Source: Maribacter sp. BPC-D8
GTDB lineage: Bacteria > Bacteroidota > Bacteroidia > Flavobacteriales > Flavobacteriaceae
DNA length: 64,000 bases
NCBI RefSeq assembly: GCF_035207705.1
Contig: NZ_CP128187.1
Coordinates: 4,650,001-4,714,000 of the forward strand
Direction: 5' to 3'
A program made the position numbers and the translations under genes. Shown piece after piece: positions 43,700 to 53,035 of the stretch. Numbering within the stretch: the first letter of the stretch is position 1; every line of letters begins with the position of its first letter. The notes beneath the pieces are model-generated. The model did not search any database. It was not told the DNA's origin and saw nothing but the letters and a program-made list of their open reading frames with translations.

Positions 43700-46600
43700 A
43701 TGTTACATCAATTACAGATTAAAAAATACAAGACCTTAAATGGTACCACACAAGATATTCAATTGTCGTATCAGGTATTTGGGAAAAAGCTGCACACGGC
43801 ACCAATAATTTTGGTAAACCATGCTTTAACGGGTAACTCTAATGTTACCGGTGAAGACGGTTGGTGGTCTGCACTTATCGGTGATGGAAAATGCATCGAT
43901 ACGCAGAAGTATACCATTTTAGCATTCAACATACCGGGTAACGGTCATGATAAGTTCGTGATTGAAAACTACAAAGATTTTGTAGCTGGCGATGTAGCAA
44001 GAATGTTTTTGTTGGGCTTACAGCAGTTGAAAGTAGACCGTTTGTTTGCTTTAATTGGTGGATCTTTAGGTGGTGGTATCGCTTGGGAAATGGCAGCATT
44101 ACACCCAACATTGACCGAGCATTTAATACCTGTAGCATCTGACTGGAAATCGACCGACTGGTTAATTGCCAATTGTCAAATTCAAGAGCAGTTTTTGGTA
44201 AACTCAAAACAACCAGTACACGATGCGCGTATGCACGCGATGTTATGTTATAGAACTCCCGCTTCATTCAAAGAGCGCTTTAAAAGAAGTACGAATGAAG
44301 AGCTAAAGGTTTTTAATGTAGAAAGCTGGTTAATGCATCATGGGGATAAGTTGCAAGAGCGTTTTCAATTATCAGCGTATAAATTGATGAATCAGCTGTT
44401 GAAGACTATTGATGTCACTAGAGGTGGAGATGAGAATTTCATCAAACTACAAAATAGCGACACCAATATTCATATTATAGGTGTCGATTCTGATATGTTC
44501 TTTACCGCACAAGAAAACAAGGATACGTTTAAGCAATTGGCGCAAGCGAAGAGCAACGTTACCTATGGCGAAGTACAGTCATTACATGGTCATGATGCGT
44601 TTTTGATCGAGTTTGATCAAATGGAGAAATTGCTTGGTGGTATTTTTAATACCAACGGTAATATCAAGAAAATAAAGATTCTGAAGTTTGGTGGTAAGTC
44701 CCTGAGCAATGGAGAAGGACTAGAGCGTGTTTTAGATATCGTTGCCAATAAGGTAAAGAATGATGAGAACATTGCCATTGTTTTATCCGCGAGGGAAAAA
44801 GCTACAGATCAGTTAGAAGATATGTTGCAGAAAGCAGCAAAGGGAAAAGACTATAAGTCCGATTTTGTAGCGCTAGAAAAATATCAAAAGCATACCTATA
44901 AGAATATCAATTTATCGACAGAGTTTAAGGGCTTAGCGAAGTTATATGAGGGTGTTTCGTTGTTAGGTGATTACAGTGCTAAAATTAAAGATGAGGTGCT
45001 GGCTTATGGTGAATTGATTTCTGCCAAGTTGGTTACTAAATTATTGATTGGTAAAGGTATCAATGCAGTGCTGGTAGATACACGTAACGTGATAAAGACC
45101 GATAATACATTTGGTGATGCCAAAGTATTAGAAGCAGAATCAAAAGAGCAGGTTTTGCTGAAGTTTGTTGAAATACCGAAAGATACCGTAGCTGTTGTAA
45201 CCGGTTTTATTTCATCTACGTTAGATGGAGAAACAACCACTTTAGGTAGAAATGGAAGTAATTACTCTGCAGCATTATTAGCGAACTTTTTAGATGCTGA
45301 AGAATTACAGAATTATACACATGTTGACGGAATATATACTGCGAATCCTGATTATGTGCCAGAAGCTAAAAAGCTAGAAAATCTTTCTTATGAAGAGGCA
45401 AATGAGTTAGCGAATTTCGGAGCAACAATTTTGCATGCAAAAACGATAATTCCGCTAATTGAAAAGAACATTCCGCTGCGTATTTTAAATACGTATAACG
45501 ATGATAATGAAGGTACATTAATCAGTGCAAAATCAAGCAAAGAAGGTATTAAATCGCTTTCAGTAATTGAAGATGTAGCGATGATTAATATAGAAGGTCG
45601 CGGTTTGTTAGGTAAAGTGGGTGTAGATGCTAGAATATTTAAGGCATTAGAATCAAGTAATATTAGTGTTAGTATAATATCTCAAGGTTCTTCGGAAAGA
45701 GGAATCGGTCTTGTGGTGAAAAAAGACAAGGCTAAGAGAGCTAAATTGGCTTTAGAGAATGAATTCAGTAATGATTTTGAATCTAAAGATGTGAATATGA
45801 TTACGGTAATAGATGATGTTTCAATTATATCTATTGTAGGTCAAGACTTGAGTACGTTCCATAATCCTTTTAACGCATTGATTAAAAACCAGATTGTGCC
45901 TTTGTTGTTCAATAACACAGTATCAGGTAAGAATGTAAGTCTGGTGGTGAAGAAATCTGATTTACACAAGGCGGTAAACGTCATGCACGGACAAGTATTT
46001 GGGATTAGTAAAAGGATAAATATTCTAATTTTCGGACATGGGAATGTTGGAGGAACGTTGATTGACCAAATTCTAAAATCTGCCAAAACAATCAAGGATC
46101 GTAAAAAATTAGATTTGCGGGTATTTGGTATTGCGAATTCCAAAAAGATTTTGTTGAATGAAAAGGGAATCACCAAAAACTGGAAAACGAATCTAAAGCA
46201 AAAAGGAAAGGCGTATAAAGTTGAAGATGTCTTTGAGTTTGCAAAACGTCATCATTTAGAGAACCTAATTGTTATTGATAATACGGCAAGTAAAGATTTT
46301 GTAGCGAATTATTTTGAGTTTGTTGAGCATGGTTTCGATATCGTATCTTCAAATAAAATAGCCAATACATTACGATACGATTTTTATCAGTTATTGCGAG
46401 AAGAGTTACAAAAGAATCAGAAGCAATACTTGTATGAAACCAATGTAGGTGCAGGCTTACCATTGATTGATACCATAAAATTACTCCATTTATCCGGAGA
46501 AAATATTACGAGAATAAAAGGGGTGTTCTCAGGGTCGTTGAGTTATATATTCAATACCTTCTCAGAGGCAGATTTACCGTTTTCATCCATTTTAAAAGAT

Positions 46601-47086
46601 GCGATGAAACAAGGTTTTACAGAACCAGATCCACGTGAAGATTTATCTGGAAACGATGTAGGTAGAAAGCTGTTGATTTTAGCAAGAGAATTAGATTTGC
46701 ATAATGAGTTTGCAGATATAAATATTGATAACTTGATTCCAGAGAAATTACAAGACGGAGAAGTGGCTTTCTTTTTAGAGAATTTAGATGTGTTGGATGA
46801 TAAATTCAATGAAATTAAAAAGAATCAGAAGCCAAATCATGTATTACGTTATGTAGGTGATTTACATGGCAACCTTCAGAAAGAAAAAGGAGTTTTAGAT
46901 GTGAAGTTAGTATCTGTACCAAAAGAAAGTGCTTTAGGGCAAGTTAAGGGGTCAGATTCCATCATAGAAATATATACAGAGTCTTACGGAGAAAATCCGT
47001 TAGTAATTCAAGGAGCAGGTGCTGGCGCAGCAGTTACAGCAAGAGGTGTATTTGGAGATATATTGAGAATTGCGGAGAAAGGGTAA
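43700..47086 (+). CDS. Trifunctional homoserine O-acetyltransferase, aspartokinase, homoserine dehydrogenase
   Basis: This is one open frame of 1128 residues. Residues 1-~320 are a MetX-type alpha/beta hydrolase with Ser122 (GGSLGGG), Asp265 (VDSD) and His298 (HGHDAF). From ~327 there is an aspartokinase domain (KFGGKS, VTGFIS, TLGRNGSN), two ACT-like regions (~627 and ~705), then a homoserine dehydrogenase from ~773 (FGHGNVGG, SSNKIAN, NVGAGLPLIDT, GFTEPDPREDLSG). It joins the first, third and acylating steps from aspartate to O-acetylhomoserine in one chain, the substrate of the metY product upstream. The kinase motif reads KFGGKS where KFGGTS is usual. No frameshift or stop is visible. It lies 130 bases after metY. 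Confidence 0.95.
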   Translation: MLHQLQIKKYKTLNGTTQDIQLSYQVFGKKLHTAPIILVNHALTGNSNVTGEDGWWSALIGDGKCIDTQKYTILAFNIPGNGHDKFVIENYKDFVAGDVARMFLLGLQQLKVDRLFALIGGSLGGGIAWEMAALHPTLTEHLIPVASDWKSTDWLIANCQIQEQFLVNSKQPVHDARMHAMLCYRTPASFKERFKRSTNEELKVFNVESWLMHHGDKLQERFQLSAYKLMNQLLKTIDVTRGGDENFIKLQNSDTNIHIIGVDSDMFFTAQENKDTFKQLAQAKSNVTYGEVQSLHGHDAFLIEFDQMEKLLGGIFNTNGNIKKIKILKFGGKSLSNGEGLERVLDIVANKVKNDENIAIVLSAREKATDQLEDMLQKAAKGKDYKSDFVALEKYQKHTYKNINLSTEFKGLAKLYEGVSLLGDYSAKIKDEVLAYGELISAKLVTKLLIGKGINAVLVDTRNVIKTDNTFGDAKVLEAESKEQVLLKFVEIPKDTVAVVTGFISSTLDGETTTLGRNGSNYSAALLANFLDAEELQNYTHVDGIYTANPDYVPEAKKLENLSYEEANELANFGATILHAKTIIPLIEKNIPLRILNTYNDDNEGTLISAKSSKEGIKSLSVIEDVAMINIEGRGLLGKVGVDARIFKALESSNISVSIISQGSSERGIGLVVKKDKAKRAKLALENEFSNDFESKDVNMITVIDDVSIISIVGQDLSTFHNPFNALIKNQIVPLLFNNTVSGKNVSLVVKKSDLHKAVNVMHGQVFGISKRINILIFGHGNVGGTLIDQILKSAKTIKDRKKLDLRVFGIANSKKILLNEKGITKNWKTNLKQKGKAYKVEDVFEFAKRHHLENLIVIDNTASKDFVANYFEFVEHGFDIVSSNKIANTLRYDFYQLLREELQKNQKQYLYETNVGAGLPLIDTIKLLHLSGENITRIKGVFSGSLSYIFNTFSEADLPFSSILKDAMKQGFTEPDPREDLSGNDVGRKLLILARELDLHNEFADINIDNLIPEKLQDGEVAFFLENLDVLDDKFNEIKKNQKPNHVLRYVGDLHGNLQKEKGVLDVKLVSVPKESALGQVKGSDSIIEIYTESYGENPLVIQGAGAGAAVTARGVFGDILRIAEKG

Positions 47087-47090
47087 TGAA

Positions 47091-47132
47091 AAGTACAAAG
47101 TACAAAGTCAAAAGTACGAAGTACATGAAAGT
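47091..47132. repeat. GTACAAAGTAC-type short repeat tract
   Basis: Units of AAGTACAAAGTAC and AAGTACGAAGTAC follow the fused gene stop. Related tracts lie at 55969-55985 and, inverted, at 62522-62555. Confidence 0.5.
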
Positions 47133-47161
47133 AGAAATGCGAATAAAGAAGAATTAGTGTA

Positions 47162-48334
47162 ATGAAAGAAAACAACAATAAATTTGAAACGAACGCTATA
47201 CGACAGCAACTTAAGCGTACAGAGAACTTAGAGCATTCTGTACCGTTGTATTTGACATCTAGTTTTGTGTTTGAAGATGCAGAAGATATGCGTGCGTCGT
47301 TTGCTGAGGAGAAAGAACGTAATATATATTCACGATATTCGAATCCGAATTCAACTGAATTTATAGATAAAGTATGCCAGATGGAAGGTGCTGAAAGCGG
47401 CTTTGCATTTGCTTCAGGTATGGCTGCGGTTTTTTCTACATTGGCGGCATTATTAGATAGTGGTGATCATGTGCTTTCGGCAAGAAGCATATTTGGTTCA
47501 ACGCATTCGTTATTTACTAACTTCTTTCCGAAATGGAATATTGACCATACGTATTTCAAAATAGATGCATTAGAGGAAATAGAAAGTTTAATCACTCCGA
47601 AAACAAAAATTATTTATGCAGAGACTCCCACGAATCCCGGTGTAGATGTTTTAGATTTAGAGGAGTTGGGTAAGATTGCGAAAAAGAATAATTTGATTTT
47701 GGTTATCGATAACTGCTTTGCATCACCTTATTTACAGCAGCCAATAAAGTTTGGTGCAGATTTGGTCATTCATTCAGGCACAAAACTAATGGATGGTCAA
47801 GGTAGGGTATTGGCAGGTATTACGGTAGGTAGTGCAGAATTGATGGATAAGGTATATCGTTTTTCACGTATAACTGGTCCCGCTTTATCACCATTCAATG
47901 CATGGGTTTTATCTAAAAGTTTAGAAACACTCGCAATACGAGTAGATAGACACTGTGAAAATGCTTTGAAACTGGCGGAGTATTTAGAAGCTCATGAAAA
48001 TATAAATTGGGTAAAATACCCGTTCTTAAAATCGCATCCAAAATATGAGATAGCTATTAAGCAAATGAAAGCAGGGGGTTGTGTAGTAGCTTTTGAGGTA
48101 AAAGGAGGATTAGATGCAGGTAGAGAGTTTTTCGATTCTATAAAACTGTTATCGCTTTCTGCCAATTTAGGAGATTCAAGAACCATAGTAACGCACCCAG
48201 CATCAACAACGCATAGTAAGTTAAGTATAGAAGAACGTGCTGCAGTGGGTATATCTGACGGTACAGTTCGTATTTCGGTAGGGCTAGAGCATATAGATGA
48301 TATTATTGCAGATATTACTCAGGCACTTGGGTAA
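47162..48334 (+). CDS. metZ: O-succinylhomoserine/O-acetylhomoserine sulfhydrylase
   Basis: The PLP-dependent enzyme (390 residues) makes homocysteine by direct sulfhydrylation. Its PLP lysine is in HSGTKLMDGQGRVLAG; other motifs are YSRYSNPNS, AETPTNPG and HPASTTHSKL. It resembles MetZ more than MetY, and both occur in this block. Because the fused MetX is an acetyltransferase type, the actual acyl group used is not certain. It is the last gene before the convergent lipoprotein gene and a terminator. Confidence 0.88.
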   Translation: MKENNNKFETNAIRQQLKRTENLEHSVPLYLTSSFVFEDAEDMRASFAEEKERNIYSRYSNPNSTEFIDKVCQMEGAESGFAFASGMAAVFSTLAALLDSGDHVLSARSIFGSTHSLFTNFFPKWNIDHTYFKIDALEEIESLITPKTKIIYAETPTNPGVDVLDLEELGKIAKKNNLILVIDNCFASPYLQQPIKFGADLVIHSGTKLMDGQGRVLAGITVGSAELMDKVYRFSRITGPALSPFNAWVLSKSLETLAIRVDRHCENALKLAEYLEAHENINWVKYPFLKSHPKYEIAIKQMKAGGCVVAFEVKGGLDAGREFFDSIKLLSLSANLGDSRTIVTHPASTTHSKLSIEERAAVGISDGTVRISVGLEHIDDIIADITQALG

Positions 48335-48354
48335 TTAAAATGTATAGGAAACAA

Positions 48355-48382
48355 AAAATGCCCGGTATGTACCGGGCATTTT
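48355..48382. terminator. Bidirectional terminator between metZ and the lipoprotein gene
   Basis: An 11-bp stem (AAAATGCCCGG against CCGGGCATTTT, loop of six) with an A run on the left and a T run on the right, 20 bases after metZ. It can stop both convergent genes. Confidence 0.88.
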
Positions 48383-48402
48383 AGTATGTATAAATGTTGT
48401 TT

Positions 48403-48930
48403 TTATTTACTTAGCGTCATGTTGTAAGTAGCGCTAACGGTAGAAGTTCCGAAGAACGATTCAACAGTTTCGTCTAACTCGTAACGAAGAGACATTTTAG
48501 AATCATTAAGTTCAACAATAGTGTAGCCAACTTCTTCTTCACCAGAACCAAAGTATAACGTACTGCCATCTAGTCTCCATTTTTCAGATGCAAAAAAGTC
48601 TTCGCCTTCTTGCTCTTCTGTGTCATTCTCTCCTCCTATAGTAGTACTTAATACTGTAGTATAAGAACCTTCGCTAGTTACTACCTGCGGATCTTCAGAA
48701 AAAGTGACAATAGTTTGAAAATCTTTACCTACTGCTTTAAAAGTAGCAGGAATTGTGGTTCCTTCAATAGTTGTATCTGATCTACCATCGGTAGCTTCAA
48801 GTGCTGTTAAGTTCCATGTACCTACAACTTCTTCTTCAGTTGCGTTAGATACGGCGTCGTCATCATTTGAACAAGATGTGAAGACTAAAGTAAAAACAGT
48901 GATAATCGATAATAAGAATACTTTTTTCAT
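48403..48930 (-). CDS. Lipocalin-like lipoprotein
   Basis: The 175-residue protein has a lipoprotein signal (lipobox FTSC near residue 20), an acidic linker, and a GTWNLTALEATD motif at about residue 40 followed by a beta-rich chain to the end, as in the Bacteroidetes lipocalin-like family. Function is unknown. It converges on metZ. Confidence 0.78.
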   Translation of the reverse strand: MKKVFLLSIITVFTLVFTSCSNDDDAVSNATEEEVVGTWNLTALEATDGRSDTTIEGTTIPATFKAVGKDFQTIVTFSEDPQVVTSEGSYTTVLSTTIGGENDTEEQEGEDFFASEKWRLDGSTLYFGSGEEEVGYTIVELNDSKMSLRYELDETVESFFGTSTVSATYNMTLSK

Positions 48931-49016
48931 AATTAATTTAATGGTTGTGACTGTATAACGACGTTTTGTTAGTTCAAGTATTTAACACATATTTTTTATT
49001 TGGCTATCTTAGCATC

Positions 49017-49427
49017 ATGCTCTCGAAAAAGACAAAATATGGGTTGAAAGCACTAGCGTACTTAGCGGCACAACCCGATAAAAAACCAGTTCAGATTTCA
49101 GAAATTGCTGAGAAAGAGAACATCTCCCAGAAATTCTTGGAGAGTATACTCTTGAGTTTAAGAAAAACAGGATTCTTAGGTTCTAAAAAAGGCAAAGGAG
49201 GTGGTTATTATTTAATAAAATCTCCCGAAGAAATATCTATGACCGATATTATGAGGGTTTTAGAAGGACCAATTGCCATGGTACCTTGTGTAAGTCTTAA
49301 TTTCTACGAAACCTGTGATGACTGTCCCGATGAAAATACCTGTTCAGTTCATAAACTAATGCTGCAAGTACGTGATAGTGCGTTAGATGTATATCGAAAC
49401 AATACGCTAAAGGATATCATCTCGTAA
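49017..49427 (+). CDS. Rrf2 family transcriptional regulator
   Basis: Start ATG 49017 (MLSKKTKYGLKALAYLA) fits the family; the open frame extends 17 codons upstream without family similarity. The 136-residue protein has the winged-helix N terminus (QISEIAEKENISQKFLE, KGKGGGY) and four cysteines in PCVSLNFYETCDDCPDENTC (key spacing C-x8-C-x2-C-x5-C) where IscR-like proteins hold an Fe-S cluster. It lies just upstream of the sulfate assimilation run, so it is a likely regulator of these genes, sensing sulfur or Fe-S status. This is inference from position. Confidence 0.9.
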   Translation: MLSKKTKYGLKALAYLAAQPDKKPVQISEIAEKENISQKFLESILLSLRKTGFLGSKKGKGGGYYLIKSPEEISMTDIMRVLEGPIAMVPCVSLNFYETCDDCPDENTCSVHKLMLQVRDSALDVYRNNTLKDIIS

Positions 49428-49511
49428 ATCCCGTCATTTTAATACATCTTCATTTCGCAGTAACTCAATACATTGCGAAATATTAATTTTTCATGCTCTT
49501 TTGTTAATAAT

Positions 49512-49605
49512 CTACTAAATCTATAGGGTAAATGAAATTTATCTAAAATTAGGGCGACTACTTTGGAAAATAATTCTATTTTTGAAAACTCTACTAAATT
49601 AGTAG
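49512..49605. promoter_or_regulatory. Paired palindromic sites and -7 element before the cys genes
   Basis: CTACTAAATTAGTAG (49591-49605) has perfect 7-base arms. A degenerate direct copy, CTACTAAATCTATAGGGTAAA, lies at 49512. A -7 element TATTTTTG is at 49577-49584, placing the palindrome at or just after the start point. This is the expected placement for an Rrf2 repressor site. Confidence 0.55.
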
Positions 49606-49627
49606 GGTAATAAAAATTGAGTAAAAG

Positions 49628-49891
49628 ATGATTGCAGATCAACTTATATTAAATAATAAAGAAAACAAAACTACGTATGAAGATGATAAAACATCTGAAA
49701 AGCCAATTCGTAGTATTGCCAAGGCTTTCAGTTGGAGAGTAATAGGTACAATAGATACCTTGATCATATCTTATCTACTTACTGGCGAGTTTTCGGTAGC
49801 AGCATCAATAGCCTCTATTGATTTCGTGACAAAAATGATATTATATTTCTTTCACGAGCGTTTTTGGAATTTAGTAAAGTGGGGTAAATAA
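49628..49891 (+). CDS. DUF2061 small membrane protein
   Basis: The 87-residue protein has a polar N terminus and then the DUF2061 pattern (SIAKAFSWRVIGTIDTLIISYLLTG, FVTKMILYFFHERFW; read as AKAFSWRVIGTIDT and ILYFFHERFW), with two membrane helices. It heads the sulfate-assimilation run, 14 bases before cysH, as is common in Bacteroidetes. Its role in sulfate reduction or uptake is unknown. Confidence 0.85.
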   Translation: MIADQLILNNKENKTTYEDDKTSEKPIRSIAKAFSWRVIGTIDTLIISYLLTGEFSVAASIASIDFVTKMILYFFHERFWNLVKWGK

Positions 49892-49905
49892 TAAAGAAAA
49901 GGATT

Positions 49906-50529
49906 ATGGCATTGACAGAAGCACAAGTTCAGAAGTTGAACATTCAATTTAAAGGTATACCGCCAGAAGAAATTATTTCTTGGGCAGTAAAGCATGCAGA
50001 AACTCCTGTAGTAACAACAAACTTCAGACCATATGAAGTAGCTATATTACATGCGGTATCTGATGTAAAAAAAGATATTCCTGTAGTATGGTGCGATACG
50101 GGTTACAATACTCCGAAAACGTACAAACATGCAGATGAGATAATTAGCAAGTTGAATTTGAATGTGAAATTGTTTGTACCTAAACAAACTACTGCACATA
50201 GAGATGCTGTTATGGGTATTCCACAAATTGATGATCCAAGACATGCAGTTTTTACCGAACAAGTAAAGTTGGAGCCTTTTAAAAGGGCAATGGCAGAATT
50301 TAAGCCAGATGTTTGGTTTACGAACCTAAGAAAAGGACAGACTGCTCACCGCGATAGTTTAGATATTTTAAGTTTAAGCAAAGACGGCGTGTTAAAGGTG
50401 AGTCCGTTTTACCACTGGAACGATACTCAACTAGACACGTATTTAAGAAAATATAAGTTACCGAACGAGCATAACTATTTTGACCCAACTAAGGTGTTAG
50501 AAAATAGAGAATGCGGATTGCATAGTTAA
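49906..50529 (+). CDS. cysH: Phosphoadenylyl/adenylyl-sulfate reductase
   Basis: It reduces activated sulfate to sulfite. The 207-residue protein has the PP-loop-type fold with VVWCDTGYNTP and the C-terminal catalytic cysteine motif ECGLH. Only two cysteines are present in all, so the CC and CxxC pairs that bind the 4Fe-4S cluster of standard APS reductases are missing. By that rule it is a PAPS-type enzyme, but no APS kinase (CysC) is in the window, so the actual substrate is open. Second gene of the run. Confidence 0.9.
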   Translation: MALTEAQVQKLNIQFKGIPPEEIISWAVKHAETPVVTTNFRPYEVAILHAVSDVKKDIPVVWCDTGYNTPKTYKHADEIISKLNLNVKLFVPKQTTAHRDAVMGIPQIDDPRHAVFTEQVKLEPFKRAMAEFKPDVWFTNLRKGQTAHRDSLDILSLSKDGVLKVSPFYHWNDTQLDTYLRKYKLPNEHNYFDPTKVLENRECGLHS

Positions 50530-50577
50530 TCAGCGGTTATAAAAAAGAATAAGATAATTTATCTAAGAAAATATAGA

Positions 50578-51528
50578 ATGAGTAATACAAGTACGGAATT
50601 GGAAGTAACCCCATCCATAGAACTTTTAAAAGATACCTCTCATATAAATGCCCTTGAGAATGAGGCGATTTATATTATAAGAGAAGTTGCTGCTCAGTTC
50701 GAGAAGCCAGTTCTTTTATTCTCTGGAGGAAAAGATTCGATTACATTGGTTCGTTTGGCGCAAAAAGCATTTTGGCCTTCGAAAATTCCTTTCCCATTAA
50801 TGCATATTGATACAGGTCATAACTTCCCTGAAACTATCGAATTTAGAGATAGATTGGTAGAAGAGTTAGGGTTAGAATTGATTGTGCGTAATGTGCAAGA
50901 TTCAATCGACCAAGGTAAGGTAAAAGAAGAGTCAGGTAGATACTCAAGTAGAAATAGTCTTCAGACAACGACATTATTAGATGCGATCGAAGAATTTAAG
51001 TTCGATGCCTGTATCGGTGGTGCACGTAGAGATGAAGAAAAGGCACGTGCTAAAGAACGTATTTTCTCTGTTCGTGATGATTTCGGACAGTGGGATGAGC
51101 GTAACCAACGCCCAGAGTTGTTCGATATGTTAAACGGACAAATAGAATTGGGTCAGAATGTAAGAGTTTTTCCAATATCTAACTGGACAGAATTAGATGT
51201 TTGGTCTTACATCAAAGAAGAGCAAATTGAAATTCCGTCAATCTACTTCGCACACAAACGTAAAACTTTCTTAAGAGATGGTATGATATGGTCTGCAGAA
51301 GACGGTATTGTATTTAGAGAAGAAGATGAGGTTGTTGAAGAAAGGTTGGTTCGTTTCCGTACGGTAGGCGATATGTCATGTACCGCAGCAGTACTTTCAG
51401 ATGCAGAATCTATTGATAAAGTAGTAGAGGAAATTAGAGATTCATCTATTTCAGAGCGTGGCGCACGTATAGACGACAAGCGTTCAGAAGCAGCAATGGA
51501 GAAAAGAAAACAACAAGGGTACTTCTAG
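50578..51528 (+). CDS. cysD: Sulfate adenylyltransferase subunit 2
   Basis: With CysN it makes APS from sulfate and ATP. The PP-loop SGGKDS is at about residue 50 (PVLLFSGGKDSITLVRLA). Other segments are MHIDTGHNFPET, CIGGARRDEEKARAKERIFS and NWTELDVWSYI. Length (316 residues) is typical. It lies 48 bases after cysH and about 100 bases before cysN. Confidence 0.96.
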   Translation: MSNTSTELEVTPSIELLKDTSHINALENEAIYIIREVAAQFEKPVLLFSGGKDSITLVRLAQKAFWPSKIPFPLMHIDTGHNFPETIEFRDRLVEELGLELIVRNVQDSIDQGKVKEESGRYSSRNSLQTTTLLDAIEEFKFDACIGGARRDEEKARAKERIFSVRDDFGQWDERNQRPELFDMLNGQIELGQNVRVFPISNWTELDVWSYIKEEQIEIPSIYFAHKRKTFLRDGMIWSAEDGIVFREEDEVVEERLVRFRTVGDMSCTAAVLSDAESIDKVVEEIRDSSISERGARIDDKRSEAAMEKRKQQGYF

Positions 51529-51632
51529 AAAAATCAGTATTCAGTAACAGTAGGCAGTTTAATAATTACCTGCTAGCAATAACAATAATATTAAAAGTCT
51601 AAAGCTATAAGCTAAGGGCTAACAGCATAAGA

Positions 51633-52880
51633 ATGGAAGTACTAAAAATAGCAACGGCAGGTAGTGTAGATGATGGTAAAAGTACCTTGATTGGGAGAAT
51701 GCTTTACGATACAAAATCTTTGACCAGCGATAAGTTAGAAGCAATAGAAAAGACCAGTAAGCAAAAGGGATACGATTATTTAGATTTCTCTTTAGCAACA
51801 GATGGCTTGGTAGCAGAACGTGAGCAAGGTATTACTATAGATGTAGCTCATATTTATTTCTCTACGGCAAAGAAAAGTTACATTATAGCGGATACCCCTG
51901 GGCACGTAGAATATACCCGTAACATGGTTACAGGTGCATCTACTTCTCAAGCGGCAATTATATTGATTGATGCACGTAAGGGAGTAATCGAACAAACGAA
52001 CAGACACTTTTTTATCAATAATTTATTGCGCATTAAAGATGTAGTAGTAGCTATTAATAAGATGGATTTGGTGGACTATTCTGAGGAAAAATATAATGCT
52101 ATTAAGGCAGATTTTGAGGAATTGATGGCGAAAAGAGACTATCAAGATCAGAAGATAACCTTCATTCCTGTAAGTGCATTGAAAGGTGATAACGTAGTAA
52201 ATAAAACAGATAAAACACCTTGGTATACAGGTCCTACTTTGTTAGAACATTTTGAAGCGTTAGATAGAAAAGATATTTTCAACGTTGGTACGCCACGTTT
52301 CCCGGTGCAATATGTTATCCGTCCGAAGACAGATGAGCATCACGATTTCAGAGGGTTTGCAGGTAAAGTATATGGTGGCGAGTTAAGTGTAGGTGATGAG
52401 GTAGTAGCACTTCCATCGCAAACACGTTCAAAAATAAAGGAGATTTATTTCCACGATAAAAAGTACCAAACAGCATCAAGACGTTCGTCGGTTACGATAA
52501 CGTTAGACGATGAAATTAATTTAAGTCGTGGCGACATGTTAGTGAAGGCTAATGATCTACCAACTGTAGATAAGCAATTTACCGCTACTATTTCTTGGAT
52601 GGATTCATTGCCATTAGCTGCTGGAAATAAATATATAGTACAACACGGTGTCAATAAAGTATTGGCAAAAGTGGAGCAGGTACATCATAAAATCGCGCCT
52701 GATTATTCAGGTATCGATACAGAAACAGATGCATTGGGTATGAATGATATAGCCCAAGTAAGTTTCCGTCTAAATAAGCCAATTTTCTACGATCAATTTA
52801 AAGATCATAGAACAAACGGTTCGTTTATTTTAATAGATACCAAATCTAATAGCACCGTAGGAGCGGGATTCATACAATAA
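51633..52880 (+). CDS. cysN: Sulfate adenylyltransferase subunit 1 (GTPase)
   Basis: The GTPase subunit couples GTP hydrolysis to APS formation. The G motifs are AGSVDDGKSTLIGR, DTPGH and NKMDL, followed by the EF-Tu-like beta-barrel domains. At 415 residues it lacks the C-terminal APS kinase domain of CysNC fusions (~640 residues), so it supplies APS only. Part of the cys run. Confidence 0.96.
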   Translation: MEVLKIATAGSVDDGKSTLIGRMLYDTKSLTSDKLEAIEKTSKQKGYDYLDFSLATDGLVAEREQGITIDVAHIYFSTAKKSYIIADTPGHVEYTRNMVTGASTSQAAIILIDARKGVIEQTNRHFFINNLLRIKDVVVAINKMDLVDYSEEKYNAIKADFEELMAKRDYQDQKITFIPVSALKGDNVVNKTDKTPWYTGPTLLEHFEALDRKDIFNVGTPRFPVQYVIRPKTDEHHDFRGFAGKVYGGELSVGDEVVALPSQTRSKIKEIYFHDKKYQTASRRSSVTITLDDEINLSRGDMLVKANDLPTVDKQFTATISWMDSLPLAAGNKYIVQHGVNKVLAKVEQVHHKIAPDYSGIDTETDALGMNDIAQVSFRLNKPIFYDQFKDHRTNGSFILIDTKSNSTVGAGFIQ

Positions 52881-52882
52881 AA

Positions 52883-52910
52883 AGCCCCCTAGCCCCCAAA
52901 GGGGGGAATT
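52883..52910. repeat. G/C-rich dispersed repeat, copy B (inverted)
   Basis: Starting two bases after the cysN stop, AGCCCCCTAGCCCCC is followed by AAA and GGGGGGAATT. It is the inverse of copy C at 53000-53035, so the two can form a hairpin across the gap between cysN and the sulfite reductase gene. Confidence 0.65.
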
Positions 52911-52999
52911 CAAAATAGGTATCATATTTTAATTAGTATAGTAAGTCTATAGGCATAGTAAAGTAATAAATTAATAATAACGCTTGTTTTTACCCGAGT

Positions 53000-53035
53000 A
53001 AGTGTTCCTCCCTTTTGGGGAGGTTAGGAGGGGCT
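53000..53035. repeat. G/C-rich dispersed repeat, copy C
   Basis: AAGTGTTCC, then CTCCC-TTTT-GGGGAGG and TTAGGAGGGGCT, ending 5 bases before the sulfite reductase ATG. The AGGAGGGG stretch also lies where a ribosome site would be, though this group rarely uses one. Confidence 0.65.

Noticed and set aside
43926..44267. 113-codon minus-strand frame inside the metX domain
   Set aside because: It is antisense to the catalytic MetX region and is explained by that coding.
48966..49016. 17-codon extension of the Rrf2 gene
   Set aside because: The residues are hydrophobic and unlike the winged-helix family, which begins at ATG 49017.
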